Shown piece after piece: positions 35,101 to 43,312 of a stretch of 64,000 nucleotides of DNA. Where the stretch lies: contig JAODMT010000009.1 of assembly GCA_025464975.1 (NCBI GenBank), positions 1 through 64,000 of the forward strand. Reading direction: 5' to 3'. The notes under the pieces were generated by a model. It saw nothing but the letters and a program-made list of their open reading frames with translations. It made no database searches and was not told where the DNA came from. Each line of letters opens with the position of its first letter. The stretch's first letter is position 1. Source of the DNA: Microbacteriaceae bacterium (GTDB lineage Bacteria > Actinomycetota > Actinomycetes > Actinomycetales > Microbacteriaceae). A program made the translations under genes and the position numbers.

Positions 35101-38027
35101 ACGGCAACGGGATTGCGAGCGCCGGCAAGCTTCGCGCTGATCCCCACCCGAATGGTGCCGACGGCTCGCGCCCCGAGGGCATCGATGACGGTGTAGCTGA
35201 ACGAGTCGGTTCCAGCGGAGTAGTCGCCGGCGAGGAAGTCGAGGTAGTCGGGCCCGACCGCGGTCACCGATCCCTTCGTCGGGTTGGTTGCCTGTCCGAG
35301 GAACTGCACCGAGTCGCCGTCGGGATCGATGCCGGTGAGAGGGATCGGGATGCGCACGGTCTGGCCGGCCAGCACGCGAGCCACGACGGTCACGGGGACC
35401 GGCGGGTTGTTGGTCGCGAGCACGGGTTCCCGCACCGAGATCTTGACCTCGGCCTGTGCCGCCTGACCGCTCGAGTCGGAGACGGAGTACACGGCGGTGT
35501 AATCGCCGGTCCGCTTGGGAGCGAGGTAGCGCAGCAGATTTCCGGAGGCGAAGAGCAGCCCCGAGCCTGCGGCTAGGTTTTTCGACAGCTGCGGATTGAG
35601 GGTGAGGGTTTCACCATCCGGCTGCACATCGTTGTTCAGCACGGGAATGTTGATCGCATCGCCGACTCTGACGGTCACGCTGTCGTCGTTCGCAATCGGG
35701 GGCTGAAGCCTCGTCGGTGAAATCTCGATGACCGTGACCGTGCCCTCTGCTTCGGCGAGGCCGTTGCTGATCCGATAGTTGAAGCTCACCGGCCCCGAGT
35801 CGAGTGGTCCAGTCAGGTTCACTCGGATCGAGCGCTCGTCGATGACCTCTGCCTGCACACCGGATGCCGGGGAGACGTTGTAAACGCCGGTGACCAGGAG
35901 CACCGCGCCAGCCGGATCGTAATCGGTGTCCGCGACGTCGATCGTCTGGGTGCCCAACGACCGAACGAAGACGGTCTTCGGGATGGTGATCGGCTTGGTG
36001 TTCACGTTCGGCGGCGCCGCAACGTCGATTCGAACGACCCCGTCTGCGGTCTGATCGCCGTCGTTGACCACGTAGTCGATGTAGTGGGTGCCGACCTGGT
36101 CGCTCTCGAAGGTGAAGGTTCCGGCCTCGATGCTCGCGACGATCGTCGCACCGGTCTTGCCGGGAACACTCACGAGGCGCAGCGTTCCGGTGCCCCCGCG
36201 CACGTGGCTGAGCGGATCGACGGTCAGCTGCTGTCCGGAGTACGCCAGCTTGATGAACGGGTCGGCGATGATGGGAACCTGACCGGCCGGCTTGACGGTC
36301 ACGGTGAGTGAGCCGGTAGTCTCCGCCTTGCCGTCGGAGACCAGGACGGCGACCGAACGAACCCCAGGCACGGCACCCCCATCGGTGAACACTACGGTTC
36401 CCTCCGGCCGAGAGCTCACCGTATCCGGCGGTGCGGTTGATGCGGAGGTCAGGTAGATGGGGTCCCCGTCGGGGTCGACCCAGTCGGCAAGCACCGGGGT
36501 CGTCACCCGGCCACCCGCGGCTACCACCGCGCTGGACTGCCGCACCTGCTGCGGCGGTGAATTCTGCGAGGGGAGACGCACCTGAACCGTGACCCGCGCA
36601 CTTGCCGTTCCGCCGCGGCCGTCGCTGATCGTGTAGCCGAAGGACACCGCCCCACTCGCGGTGGAGGCGAGAGTCAGCTGCACCTGCTGGTTGTCATTGA
36701 TCAGGTCGAGATGCCCGACCGCCGCGTCAACGGGGGTCACGTCGGAGATGACGATGACATCACCGTTCGGGTCGTAGTCGTTGAGCAGAATCGGAAGAAC
36801 CGACGAGCGACCGGGGCGGGCGCCGAAGGAGTCGTTGACGGCAACCGGCGGCAACTCGGCCTTCTCAAACTGGGGAGGGGTGGCGTTGTTGTTGTCGACG
36901 ACCTGCTGTGTGTTCTGCGGAACCGCGATGAGGTCCGACCAATTGTCGATGAGTTCACCGTGCTGCTGCACGGCCCACGCGCCACCGCCGTGAACATCGT
37001 TGAGCACGACGTGACCGCCGTTCGAGGCGAAGGTCAAGCCGGCTGCCGGGGGCAGGTTGGACAGCGAAAGGGTCGCCGGCGAGGCAGGACCGCATTTGCG
37101 CCAGGCGGTGCCGATCGACCAGGCCGCGTAGGTGCACGAGCCGATGACCGCGGGCGGCGCGGGGGTCCCACCGGTTCCGTGAACGAGCGTGACCACCGGG
37201 CCACCGCCGAGCGGAACACTGAGCAGGCCGCCGGAGTAGGAGAGCAGGATGCCGTCGCCCGTGTCGCTCGGCTGTTGCAGCACCGGGCCGGAATCGGCCG
37301 GGATCTTGGAGGCAAGATTCACCGTGCCGCCCGATGTCAGCATGGTTCGGCTGGCCACGTCAAAAAGCGCCCAGGTGCCCCCGACCGAAGTGATCGCGAT
37401 CTTGGATTTCGCGTTACCGAGGTGGGCTTTCACCGTCTCGGACACGGCCTGCGAGTGGGCGGCGTCGACCCGGTAGACCTCTCGCGCGGCGGCCGAATAG
37501 GCGAACAGCACACCGTCGGGTGTCACGCTCGCGACGGAGTCTCCGCCGAGGCTCAGCGTCGGTTGAGACTGGGCATCAAATCGCGCGAGTTGGCTCAGCG
37601 GCGTGATCCAGAACTGCCCGGTTCCGCCCGACCCAACGACGACATTGTCGCCGGCGAGCATGAGTTCGGGATTCTGCGGGGGAAGCGGCACGCTGTCCAG
37701 CACCTTCGAGGTCGCCGGATCGACGATGTCGACCTTTCCGTTGCTGCGGTCGAACAACAGAACCGTTGAGCCGTGCTGAATGACGTCGATGTCGGTTCCG
37801 GTGCTTGCCACCACCGTGTTGAGTTGGAGCACTTGCGGGTTTGCCCGCCCGATGGCGCGAGCGGACCCATTGGCCACCCACACCGAGCCGTCATTGAGGT
37901 CGAGCCGCTGCGCCGTGTAGCCACTCGAGACGATCGCGACCGTCGCGATGAGCGCCGCAATGACCGATCCGCTTGTCGCCGTCGCGACAAGGGATCGGTG
38001 ACGGAAGAACCACTGTTTCACCGACAT
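32151..38027 (-). CDS. Giant membrane-anchored Ig-like/FN3 repeat protein
   Basis: 1958 residues. A short basic N-terminus and one membrane helix (about 13-33) are followed by an extracytoplasmic remainder. Residues about 38-385 look like a beta-propeller-type region (repeats such as TVLLFDRSNGKVDIVDP and GVLFAYSAAAREVYRVD). About eleven cadherin/Ig-like repeats of 90-100 residues follow (about 390-1465), marked by ND-DP-GD patterns such as LPILLNDYDPNGD and IPVLNNDVQPDGE. Several fibronectin type III domains follow from about 1470 (PDPVTALSVSSFGDRTLTLRWSPGSSNNSPITGYDV). No LPXTG sorting signal is seen. It lies directly after the Ser/Thr kinase gene (9-bp gap). This matches the FN3 partner in bifidobacterial kinase-FN3-AAA clusters. 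An adhesive or wall-sensing role is inferred. Confidence 0.88.
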   Translation of the reverse strand: MSVKQWFFRHRSLVATATSGSVIAALIATVAIVSSGYTAQRLDLNDGSVWVANGSARAIGRANPQVLQLNTVVASTGTDIDVIQHGSTVLLFDRSNGKVDIVDPATSKVLDSVPLPPQNPELMLAGDNVVVGSGGTGQFWITPLSQLARFDAQSQPTLSLGGDSVASVTPDGVLFAYSAAAREVYRVDAAHSQAVSETVKAHLGNAKSKIAITSVGGTWALFDVASRTMLTSGGTVNLASKIPADSGPVLQQPSDTGDGILLSYSGGLLSVPLGGGPVVTLVHGTGGTPAPPAVIGSCTYAAWSIGTAWRKCGPASPATLSLSNLPPAAGLTFASNGGHVVLNDVHGGGAWAVQQHGELIDNWSDLIAVPQNTQQVVDNNNATPPQFEKAELPPVAVNDSFGARPGRSSVLPILLNDYDPNGDVIVISDVTPVDAAVGHLDLINDNQQVQLTLASTASGAVSFGYTISDGRGGTASARVTVQVRLPSQNSPPQQVRQSSAVVAAGGRVTTPVLADWVDPDGDPIYLTSASTAPPDTVSSRPEGTVVFTDGGAVPGVRSVAVLVSDGKAETTGSLTVTVKPAGQVPIIADPFIKLAYSGQQLTVDPLSHVRGGTGTLRLVSVPGKTGATIVASIEAGTFTFESDQVGTHYIDYVVNDGDQTADGVVRIDVAAPPNVNTKPITIPKTVFVRSLGTQTIDVADTDYDPAGAVLLVTGVYNVSPASGVQAEVIDERSIRVNLTGPLDSGPVSFNYRISNGLAEAEGTVTVIEISPTRLQPPIANDDSVTVRVGDAINIPVLNNDVQPDGETLTLNPQLSKNLAAGSGLLFASGNLLRYLAPKRTGDYTAVYSVSDSSGQAAQAEVKISVREPVLATNNPPVPVTVVARVLAGQTVRIPIPLTGIDPDGDSVQFLGQATNPTKGSVTAVGPDYLDFLAGDYSAGTDSFSYTVIDALGARAVGTIRVGISAKLAGARNPVAVPDEVAVRPGGTVSVQVLANDSNPDGGKLTITKVQPNAKNIVASIRGDIVRVTPPRQAGRYGLVYTVQNEFGGASSAFITVDVRADAPRAYPVVSDTVLTLSDVLGRSTLDVNVLKNVFFADGDASQLDVSVLPSYSSQAHVLSNKRIHVTVRNKSQIIPFAVAHPADPNVVSYGFVWVPGLDDALPQLNRDAPPLTVASESQLTINLNDYVLAIGGKQVRLTSAASVQATHSNGASLVSGDHTLRFTSADKYFGPASISFEVTDGTSASDPNGRKATLVLPIQVTPRQNQPPLFVGGDIDFEPGSSRDIDLLRLTNYPYPKDVGELSYTVLTPLPTGFSYTLTGHILSLRANENAPKNSTTAIVLGVKDALTSGQSGQIRLNVVASSRPLARPAPDSVVVPRGQSTTVDVLANDEATNPFPGRPLKVIAIRGLDGGSTPNGVTITPSADNQKLTVSVSPTAQPTDTSLQYEVADATGDPDRYVWGSVTVSVQDRPDPVTALSVSSFGDRTLTLRWSPGSSNNSPITGYDVVMTSAAGDPLSTTSCGATVCDLATAGNGPDNGVHLRVVAKNSIGQSDPTRLGPTVWSDIIPPAPAGLGATPLDGGLKIFWQAVSVPSGGSAVTEYRVTAGSTSVDVDPSKCVDGTCSTSVLGLTNGQAIPVTVSARNSALATLASWNSSETSATPAGKPLAVGTPTATATDSTIATSWAGAFTGNGRDISGYTAVAYTGAQPTCDTPEPPGATAQSVGTATSAAFSGLASDSSYSVLVFARNSIGCTPSSAVVARTSPGVVTAVTTTGPTQNGQTFDFQLTGASIGGTSLGSEYTFYYRLSGASVPSTQYGPIAFGGLLTAEGQQYGQDVSVQVRACRTVGNGGPVCQSQWSASFEVGTPVDPRVGSVSYSPTTDGLVSAGTFTWPTWPSGTYQEIEYDCAAPNQVFLKADTTQGGSCQVPVGTASPTLTIRVFANGGHSYDIRYDAAGNVQ

Positions 38028-38036
38028 GGTGGCGCG

Positions 38037-39452
38037 TCACCCGCCAACGCTGAGGCATTTTTCTCGCGGGGCGCCGGTCTTTCCGCCGCGGGTGACGGAG
38101 ACAATGATGCACACCCTGTCGCCGGCGACGGCATCCTGAGTGAAGTCGGTGGCCGTCTGCACCGAAACCCCGCCTCCGGTCGTGATCTCGTAGGAGTCGC
38201 TCGCGGCCAGGCCCGGGTTGCTCCAGCTGAACCGGACCGACGCGGCACCGGCCGACGCCTGGATCGCCGCAACCCGCGGGATGCCCTCGGAGTTCGATCG
38301 AACGAGCACGACTGTTGCCGCGATGCCAAGAACGATCACGATCACGAATCCCACGATCAGGGCCACGATCCAGGCCGTTGCCGGTCTGCCGCGGTTGAGG
38401 GTCGGCACCCCGCTCGGCGATCCCGCGGCGCTCGTGTGGGGCCGTCGGGAACCCGGCTCGACGGCCGACTCCTGACCGGCGGGCCTTTTCCGGCGCCGGT
38501 TGGGCGAATGCGGAGGGGCGCCAACCGCGCCACGGATCCTGGTGCGATCCTCGAGGTCGGAAACGCTCGGTCGCGCCCACTCGTCCATGGCGACCTCGAT
38601 CGCGGTCTGCGGCAGGCCGAGCTCGCTCTCGATCGCTTGCAGCTCGCGAACGAGCTCCAGAACGGACTGCTGTCGCGCCTCCGGCTTGCGGGACATGGCT
38701 CGAGCAAGTGCGCGCTCGAGCGTCGGCGGGACATCCGATCGTCCGGTGGGATGCACTCGAGCCCGGAGGATTCGCGACGTGAGCTCGGCCGTCTTGTTCG
38801 GCTCGCCGGCCATCTCGAATGGCGAGCGGCCGGCGAGGAGCGAGTAGACGGTTGCCGCGAACGACCACACCTCGGAGGAGATCGTGCCTGCAGTCTCGTC
38901 GGACAGCACCTCCGGGGCGGACCACGGGATACTCAGTCCGACCGATTCGCTGGTGTGCACCTCGCTCACCGTTGACGCGATGCCGAAGTCTGACAGCACC
39001 GGATGGCCATAGGCGGTGAGCAGGATATTGGACGGCTTGATATCACGGTGCAGCACGCCCGCGCGGTGGGCCGTCTCGATCGCGCTGCCGATCTTGACGG
39101 CGATTCGAAGCACTTCGGCAACGGGGATTCGTTCCCGCCGATAGCGTTCGCTCAGAGCGGCCGAGCACAGTTCCATCACGAGGTACGGCCGGCCGTCGGA
39201 CGACACGCCAGCCTGATAGACGGTGAGGATAGACGGGTGCGAACTGAGCTGAGCCATCAGGTTGGCCTCGGCCTGAAACATCCGCCTCACGTGGTCATCG
39301 ACGACCTCGCTCAGGAGCACCTTGACGGCCACCTGCCGTCTCGGCATGTTCTGTTCATAGAGAAACACGTCGGCGAATCCGCCGGAACCGAGAATGTTTA
39401 TGGTCGAGAAGCCAGGCAGCACCGGAGGCTGGGACGGCAAACGTCGTGCCAT
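38037..39452 (-). CDS. Membrane Ser/Thr protein kinase with FN3-like extracellular domain
   Basis: 471 residues. ATG 39452 is preferred; an in-frame GTG at 39467 would include the GGAGGGGGAG ribosome-binding site. The kinase domain (about 15-280) has glycine loop GSGGFADVF (22-30), Lys44 in VAVKVL, catalytic HRDIKPSN (Asp137), DFG at 155-157 and APE at 179-181, so it should be active. The usual SD(I/V)xS Asp of subdomain IX is Glu (SSEVWSF). A Pro/Arg-rich juxtamembrane linker leads to one helix (about 358-385) and an 86-residue extracytoplasmic FN3-like domain, instead of the PASTA repeats of PknB. It likely phosphorylates the FHA proteins of the cluster. Confidence 0.92.
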   Translation of the reverse strand: MARRLPSQPPVLPGFSTINILGSGGFADVFLYEQNMPRRQVAVKVLLSEVVDDHVRRMFQAEANLMAQLSSHPSILTVYQAGVSSDGRPYLVMELCSAALSERYRRERIPVAEVLRIAVKIGSAIETAHRAGVLHRDIKPSNILLTAYGHPVLSDFGIASTVSEVHTSESVGLSIPWSAPEVLSDETAGTISSEVWSFAATVYSLLAGRSPFEMAGEPNKTAELTSRILRARVHPTGRSDVPPTLERALARAMSRKPEARQQSVLELVRELQAIESELGLPQTAIEVAMDEWARPSVSDLEDRTRIRGAVGAPPHSPNRRRKRPAGQESAVEPGSRRPHTSAAGSPSGVPTLNRGRPATAWIVALIVGFVIVIVLGIAATVVLVRSNSEGIPRVAAIQASAGAASVRFSWSNPGLAASDSYEITTGGGVSVQTATDFTQDAVAGDRVCIIVSVTRGGKTGAPREKCLSVGG

Positions 39453-39578
39453 CGCTCCCCCTCCCACGCCAGTGGACGGCCCCCGCGACCGTCGTAAGGG
39501 CTGACCCCCGCTCTTATTGTAGGCATGCTCCCAATCCGTCTCGCGGAGCGAATCCGCTGATCACGACGGGTTTGTCGG

Positions 39579-39619
39579 CCCCCGTTTGGGGGGACGGCCG
39601 CCCCTGAAGGGGTGGGCCG
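39579..39619. terminator. Double hairpin between phosphatase and kinase genes
   Basis: CCCCC/GGGGG with a GTTT loop (39579-39592) is followed by CGGCC-G-CCCCT/AGGGG-TG-GGCCG (39595-39619). It lies in the 234-bp gap 39453-39686, the largest in the cluster. A TACAAT -10-like element on the minus strand is at 39521-39516, upstream of the kinase start, so the cluster may be two transcription units. No gene is seen in the gap. Confidence 0.45.
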
Positions 39620-39686
39620 GTGCGAAATTCTGGCCTTCACGTGTTCCCCGCGAACGCTAGCGGCGATCGGTTCGCGCAGCGGCGTC

Positions 39687-40532
39687 TCAGCCCCGCATAG
39701 TGGGAGTGGGCCCGGTGCGCGGAATCGTGTTGTCGGTCTCGCCGATTCCCGTGCTGTCGACCACGTCGACGACGATGGCCGTGATGTTGTCGCGGCCACC
39801 GGCCGCGAGGGCGGCTCCAACGAGGTCGAGCGCCGTCTCCTGCGCGGAACGGGCGGCAGCCAGGTGCAGCCGCAGGCCCTCGCGGTCGACCTCCTTGGTG
39901 AGCCCGTCGGAGCAGATCAGCAGCCGCAGACCACGGCGAACGGGCACAACCCAGTAGTCCGGGATCGCGTCCATGTTGAACCCGACCGCGCGGGTGATGA
40001 CGTTGCTGTCGGGGTGGGACTCCGCATCCTCCGCCCGGATCACGCCCGCGTCGACGAGTTCTTGCACGACCGAGTGATCGATGGTCACCTGAACGAGTTC
40101 GTTGTGTTCGAAGAGGTAGACGCGCGAGTCCCCCACGTTGAACACGGTCCAAGACGGTTCTCCGTCCAGCAACGAGAGCGCCGCGCCGGTGACCGTCGTG
40201 CCAACGCCGAGCTCCTTCTCGTCGAGCGCGAGCGCGATATCGTCGGTGGCTGCCCGAAGCCCCCGTTCGATGGTGTCAACGTCGGTGAAGTCGCCGATGA
40301 TCCCTTGGGAGAGTCGATCGACGACCGCCGCGCTGGCCACGTCGCCGGCGGAGTGCCCACCCATACCGTCGGCCACGGCGAAGATCGGCGAACGAGCAAG
40401 AAAGCTGTCCTCGTTGTGCGACCGGCGATTGCCGGTGTCCGTCGCCGCGCCCCAGGCGAGCACCAAAACGGCGTCGGGGCGCTCCGGAATGGCGACGGGG
40501 TACTCGGCAACGCTTTGGCCTATCTCGGTCAC
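39687..40532 (-). CDS. PP2C-family Ser/Thr protein phosphatase
   Basis: 281 residues, cytosolic, of the PrpC/PstP type. All metal-binding motifs are present: NRRSHNEDSF, VADGMGGHSAGDVAS, NVGDSRVYLF, LLICSDGLTKEV and GGRDNITAIVVD. Unlike mycobacterial PstP it has no membrane segment. GTG 40532 overlaps the upstream FHA gene stop by four bases. Its expected role is to reverse phosphorylation by the adjacent kinase. Confidence 0.94.
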   Translation of the reverse strand: MTEIGQSVAEYPVAIPERPDAVLVLAWGAATDTGNRRSHNEDSFLARSPIFAVADGMGGHSAGDVASAAVVDRLSQGIIGDFTDVDTIERGLRAATDDIALALDEKELGVGTTVTGAALSLLDGEPSWTVFNVGDSRVYLFEHNELVQVTIDHSVVQELVDAGVIRAEDAESHPDSNVITRAVGFNMDAIPDYWVVPVRRGLRLLICSDGLTKEVDREGLRLHLAAARSAQETALDLVGAALAAGGRDNITAIVVDVVDSTGIGETDNTIPRTGPTPTMRG

Positions 40533-41182
40533 AGAAGCCTTTCGCCAGTCGCGAATGTTCCGGTGCCATTGGACACCGCGCGCTGGATGGGAAGTATTTC
40601 GACAATGTTGCCGTCACCAATATTTACCACTGCGCCGACCGACACGACAACTGACTCGCCCTGTCGCAGGGTCAGTGGCACGGATCCCGGCATAGTGACA
40701 ACGGTGCCGTTGGTGGATCGGAGATCGGTAACGACGACGGATGGGCCGTGCTGGCGCAGTTCGATATGAGAGCCCGACACCTCCCGCGCAGGCGACGGCA
40801 CGCGCACGAGGCGTGCCGGCTGGCCGGTCGGAATTCGGGATTGTGCGGGTTGCCTGCCGACGACGATCGGAACTTCGAGGGCGATTGGCTCCCCGGAGTT
40901 GATGGCGACGCGGTACAGCGCGAACCGCGCGGGCGCGACGGGCGGTGACTCGACCGACGCCGGTGGCCGCCCGGCGAGTGCCGTCGTCTTTATTACCGTC
41001 GCCTCGGTCAACACCGTCGCCTCTGTCAACGCGGCGGACTCGTCACCGCGCACCGTGCGGCTCTCCCGAAGGATGGTGTCCGCGTCCGGGTCTGCGTCCG
41101 CGGTCGGGTCGGAGAGGTCGGGTGCCGGGCGCGGCGACCACAGAACCGTGTCCTCCGCCTCATCCGTTGCCATGCTCCCCAT
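40529..41182 (-). CDS. FHA-domain protein with Thr-rich N-terminal tail
   Basis: 217 residues. The C-terminal FHA domain shows IVVGRQP, REVSGSHIEL and DLRSTNGTVV, the phosphothreonine-binding pattern. The N-terminal half is acidic and disordered and contains the duplicated motif TEATVLTEATV before the FHA domain. GarA/OdhI-type regulators have a phosphorylatable Thr motif in the same relative place that folds back on the FHA domain; a similar switch here is an inference. The start is ATG 41182 or 41173. It is the first gene of the cluster and begins 43 bp after the aldehyde dehydrogenase stop. Confidence 0.85.
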   Translation of the reverse strand: MGSMATDEAEDTVLWSPRPAPDLSDPTADADPDADTILRESRTVRGDESAALTEATVLTEATVIKTTALAGRPPASVESPPVAPARFALYRVAINSGEPIALEVPIVVGRQPAQSRIPTGQPARLVRVPSPAREVSGSHIELRQHGPSVVVTDLRSTNGTVVTMPGSVPLTLRQGESVVVSVGAVVNIGDGNIVEILPIQRAVSNGTGTFATGERLL

Positions 41183-41225
41183 TCTGGTCGCTCACGATCG
41201 TCAGGTCGGCATTGACGGCCGAGAA

Positions 41226-42662
41226 TCAACGACCGATGAAGCTCATGACGTGCTTGACCCTCGTGTAGTCCTCGAATCCGTAGGAGGAGAGGTCCTTGCC
41301 GTAGCCGGAGTGTTTGAATCCCCCGTGCGGCATTTCGGCGACGAGCGGAATGTGCGTGTTGATCCACACGCAGCCGAAGTCGAGGTGCTTGGCGACTCGC
41401 ATCGCCCGACCGTGATTCTCGGTCCACACGCTGGAAGAGAGTCCGTACTGAACTCCGTTGGCCCAGCGAACCGCCTCGTCCTCGTCGGTGAACCGCTGCG
41501 CGGTGATCACCGGGCCGAAGATCTCGTTCTGGATCGCGTCATCCGTCTGCTCGAGGCCGGAGACGATGGTCGCCTCGTGGAAGTACCCGGAACTGCCCTG
41601 ACGGTGGCCGCCGAGCTCGATCACGGCGTTGGCCGGCAGCCGGTCGATGAAGCCCTCGACCTGGGCGAGTTGGCGGGCGTTGTTGACCGGACCGAACAGG
41701 ATGCCTTCCTCGTTCGGCGCTCCCGTCTTCGCGTTGTCACGGGCGTAGGCGGCGAGCGCGGCGACGAATTCGTCGTGGACGCCAGACTGCACGAGCACGC
41801 GCGTGGCCGCCGTACAGTCCTGTCCGGCGTTGAAGTAGCCGGCCGTCGCGATCCCCTCGACGGCGATTTCGATGTCGGCGTCGTCGAAGACGATAACGGG
41901 CGCCTTGCCACCCAACTCGAGATGTACACGCTTGAGGTCGGATGCCGCGGCCCGCGCGACCTCCATGCCGGCGCGAACCGACCCGGTGATCGACACCATC
42001 TGAGGAATTCTGTGCTCGATCATCGCCGCCCCGGTCGACCGGTCACCGGTGATGACGTTGAGAACGCCGGCCGGCAGGAACTCGGAGGCGACCTCGGCGA
42101 GCAAGAGGGTCGATGACGGGGTCGTGTCGGACGGCTTCAACACCGTCGTGTTGCCAGCGGCGATCGCCGGGGCGAACTTCCACACCGCCATGTTCAGCGG
42201 GTAATTCCACGGCGTGACCTGCCCGATGACCCCGATCGGTTCTCGGCGAATCTGCGAGGTGTGGTCCTTGAGGTACTCGGCCGAGGCCATTCCATTCAGA
42301 TGGCGTGCCTCGCCGGCGAAGAATCGGATCTGGTCGACCGAAAGCAGAATTTCATCGGCGACAAGTGAGGCCCGCGGCTTTCCGGTGTCCTTCGACTCGA
42401 GATCGGCGAACTCCTCGGCCCGCGCCTCCATCGCGTCGGCGATGCGGAACAGCGCGAGCTGCCGCTCGGCGGGGGTGGTCTCCCCCCACACCTCGAACGC
42501 GGTCGCCGCGGCGCTGAACGCCGCGTCAACATCCCCCGATCCGGAAACCGGGGAGGCCCCGTACACCTCCTCGGTGGCCGGATCGATCAAATCGAAGGCG
42601 GAGTCTGTTCTCGCCTCGACATACTCGCCATTGATAAAATTGCGAAGTTCGGCTGCGCTCAT
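41226..42662 (-). CDS. Aldehyde dehydrogenase, gamma-aminobutyraldehyde dehydrogenase-like
   Basis: NAD-dependent aldehyde dehydrogenase of 478 residues. The cofactor region is GVIGQVTPWNYPLNMAVWKFAPA, followed by SITGSVRAGMEVARAA. Catalytic Glu is in HLELGGKAPVIVFDDAD and catalytic Cys in FNAGQDCTAATR. The C-terminus is AEMPHGGFKHSGYGKDLSSYG. The overall pattern resembles PatD/YdcW, which oxidises 4-aminobutanal to GABA. Its neighbours support amine catabolism: a divergent Lrp-type regulator, then an aminotransferase and an FAD amine oxidoreductase. The precise substrate is inferred. Confidence 0.88.
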   Translation of the reverse strand: MSAAELRNFINGEYVEARTDSAFDLIDPATEEVYGASPVSGSGDVDAAFSAAATAFEVWGETTPAERQLALFRIADAMEARAEEFADLESKDTGKPRASLVADEILLSVDQIRFFAGEARHLNGMASAEYLKDHTSQIRREPIGVIGQVTPWNYPLNMAVWKFAPAIAAGNTTVLKPSDTTPSSTLLLAEVASEFLPAGVLNVITGDRSTGAAMIEHRIPQMVSITGSVRAGMEVARAAASDLKRVHLELGGKAPVIVFDDADIEIAVEGIATAGYFNAGQDCTAATRVLVQSGVHDEFVAALAAYARDNAKTGAPNEEGILFGPVNNARQLAQVEGFIDRLPANAVIELGGHRQGSSGYFHEATIVSGLEQTDDAIQNEIFGPVITAQRFTDEDEAVRWANGVQYGLSSSVWTENHGRAMRVAKHLDFGCVWINTHIPLVAEMPHGGFKHSGYGKDLSSYGFEDYTRVKHVMSFIGR

Positions 42663-42740
42663 GGTCCCAATCTACCCAGCCGTCCGGCCGTCCACCAGAT
42701 CGATTTTCTACCGATTCCGTCGCTATAACCGGAAAAGCGT

Positions 42741-42750
42741 GCGGATCCGC
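42741..42750. promoter_or_regulatory. 10-bp palindrome in dehydrogenase-lrp divergent spacer
   Basis: GCGGATCCGC is a perfect palindrome, 36 bp upstream of the Lrp-type gene and 79 bp upstream of the aldehyde dehydrogenase gene. It is a candidate binding site for that regulator, but short enough to be chance. TATAAC, a -10-like hexamer on the plus strand, lies just before it. Confidence 0.25.
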
Positions 42751-42785
42751 TTGTTCAACGCGGCTCTCGCTGACAGAATCAGGGG

Positions 42786-43253
42786 ATGAGTCCGAATTCG
42801 AAGCCCACGCAACTTGACGACGTCTCCAAGGCGATCATCGAACAGTTACAAGCGGACGGCCGACGAAGCTACGCCGAGATTGGTAAGGCCGTAGGGCTCA
42901 GCGAGGCCGCGGTGCGGCAGCGGGTGCAGAAGCTCACGGATTCCGGCGTCATGCAGGTGGTGGCGGTCACCGACCCGATGCAACTGGGTTTCTACCGCCA
43001 GGCCATGATCGGAATCCGGGTGACCGGCGACTCGACGATCGTCGCCGAGAAGCTCAGCACCATTCCCGCCGTGGACTACGTCGTGCTCACCGCCGGGAGC
43101 TTCGACATCCTCGCCGAAATCGTCTGCGAGAACGACGACGACCTGATGAGCCTCCTCAACAAGACCATCCGGATGATCCCGGGAGTGCTGTCGACCGAGA
43201 CCTTTGTCTACCTGAAATTGCAGAAGCAGTTCTACAACTGGGGAACCCGCTGA
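42786..43253 (+). CDS. Lrp/AsnC family transcriptional regulator
   Basis: 155 residues. The N-terminal helix-turn-helix is LDDVSKAIIEQLQADGRRSYAEIGKAVGLSEAAVRQRVQKL. A C-terminal ligand-binding RAM domain contains VVLTAGSFDILAEIVCENDDDL. The start is ATG 42786. It is divergent from the aldehyde dehydrogenase and 59 bp upstream of the aminotransferase on the same strand. It is probably the local sensor of an amine or amino acid, controlling both directions; the ligand is unknown. Confidence 0.93.
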   Translation: MSPNSKPTQLDDVSKAIIEQLQADGRRSYAEIGKAVGLSEAAVRQRVQKLTDSGVMQVVAVTDPMQLGFYRQAMIGIRVTGDSTIVAEKLSTIPAVDYVVLTAGSFDILAEIVCENDDDLMSLLNKTIRMIPGVLSTETFVYLKLQKQFYNWGTR

Positions 43254-43312
43254 GCCGCGGCTCCTCAGTTCCGACCGGGGCGATCCGCCCGCAAGAGAGA
43301 AGGCAGAAGAAG

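Noticed and set aside
32151-38027. Phage tail or toxin identity for the giant repeat protein
   Set aside because: Single N-terminal membrane helix, Ig/FN3 repeats and kinase/MoxR context fit a surface signalling protein; no phage or toxin-domain genes are nearby.
38037-39467. Kinase start at GTG 39467
   Set aside because: The strong GGAGGGGGAG ribosome-binding site would lie inside that version; ATG 39452 fits it.
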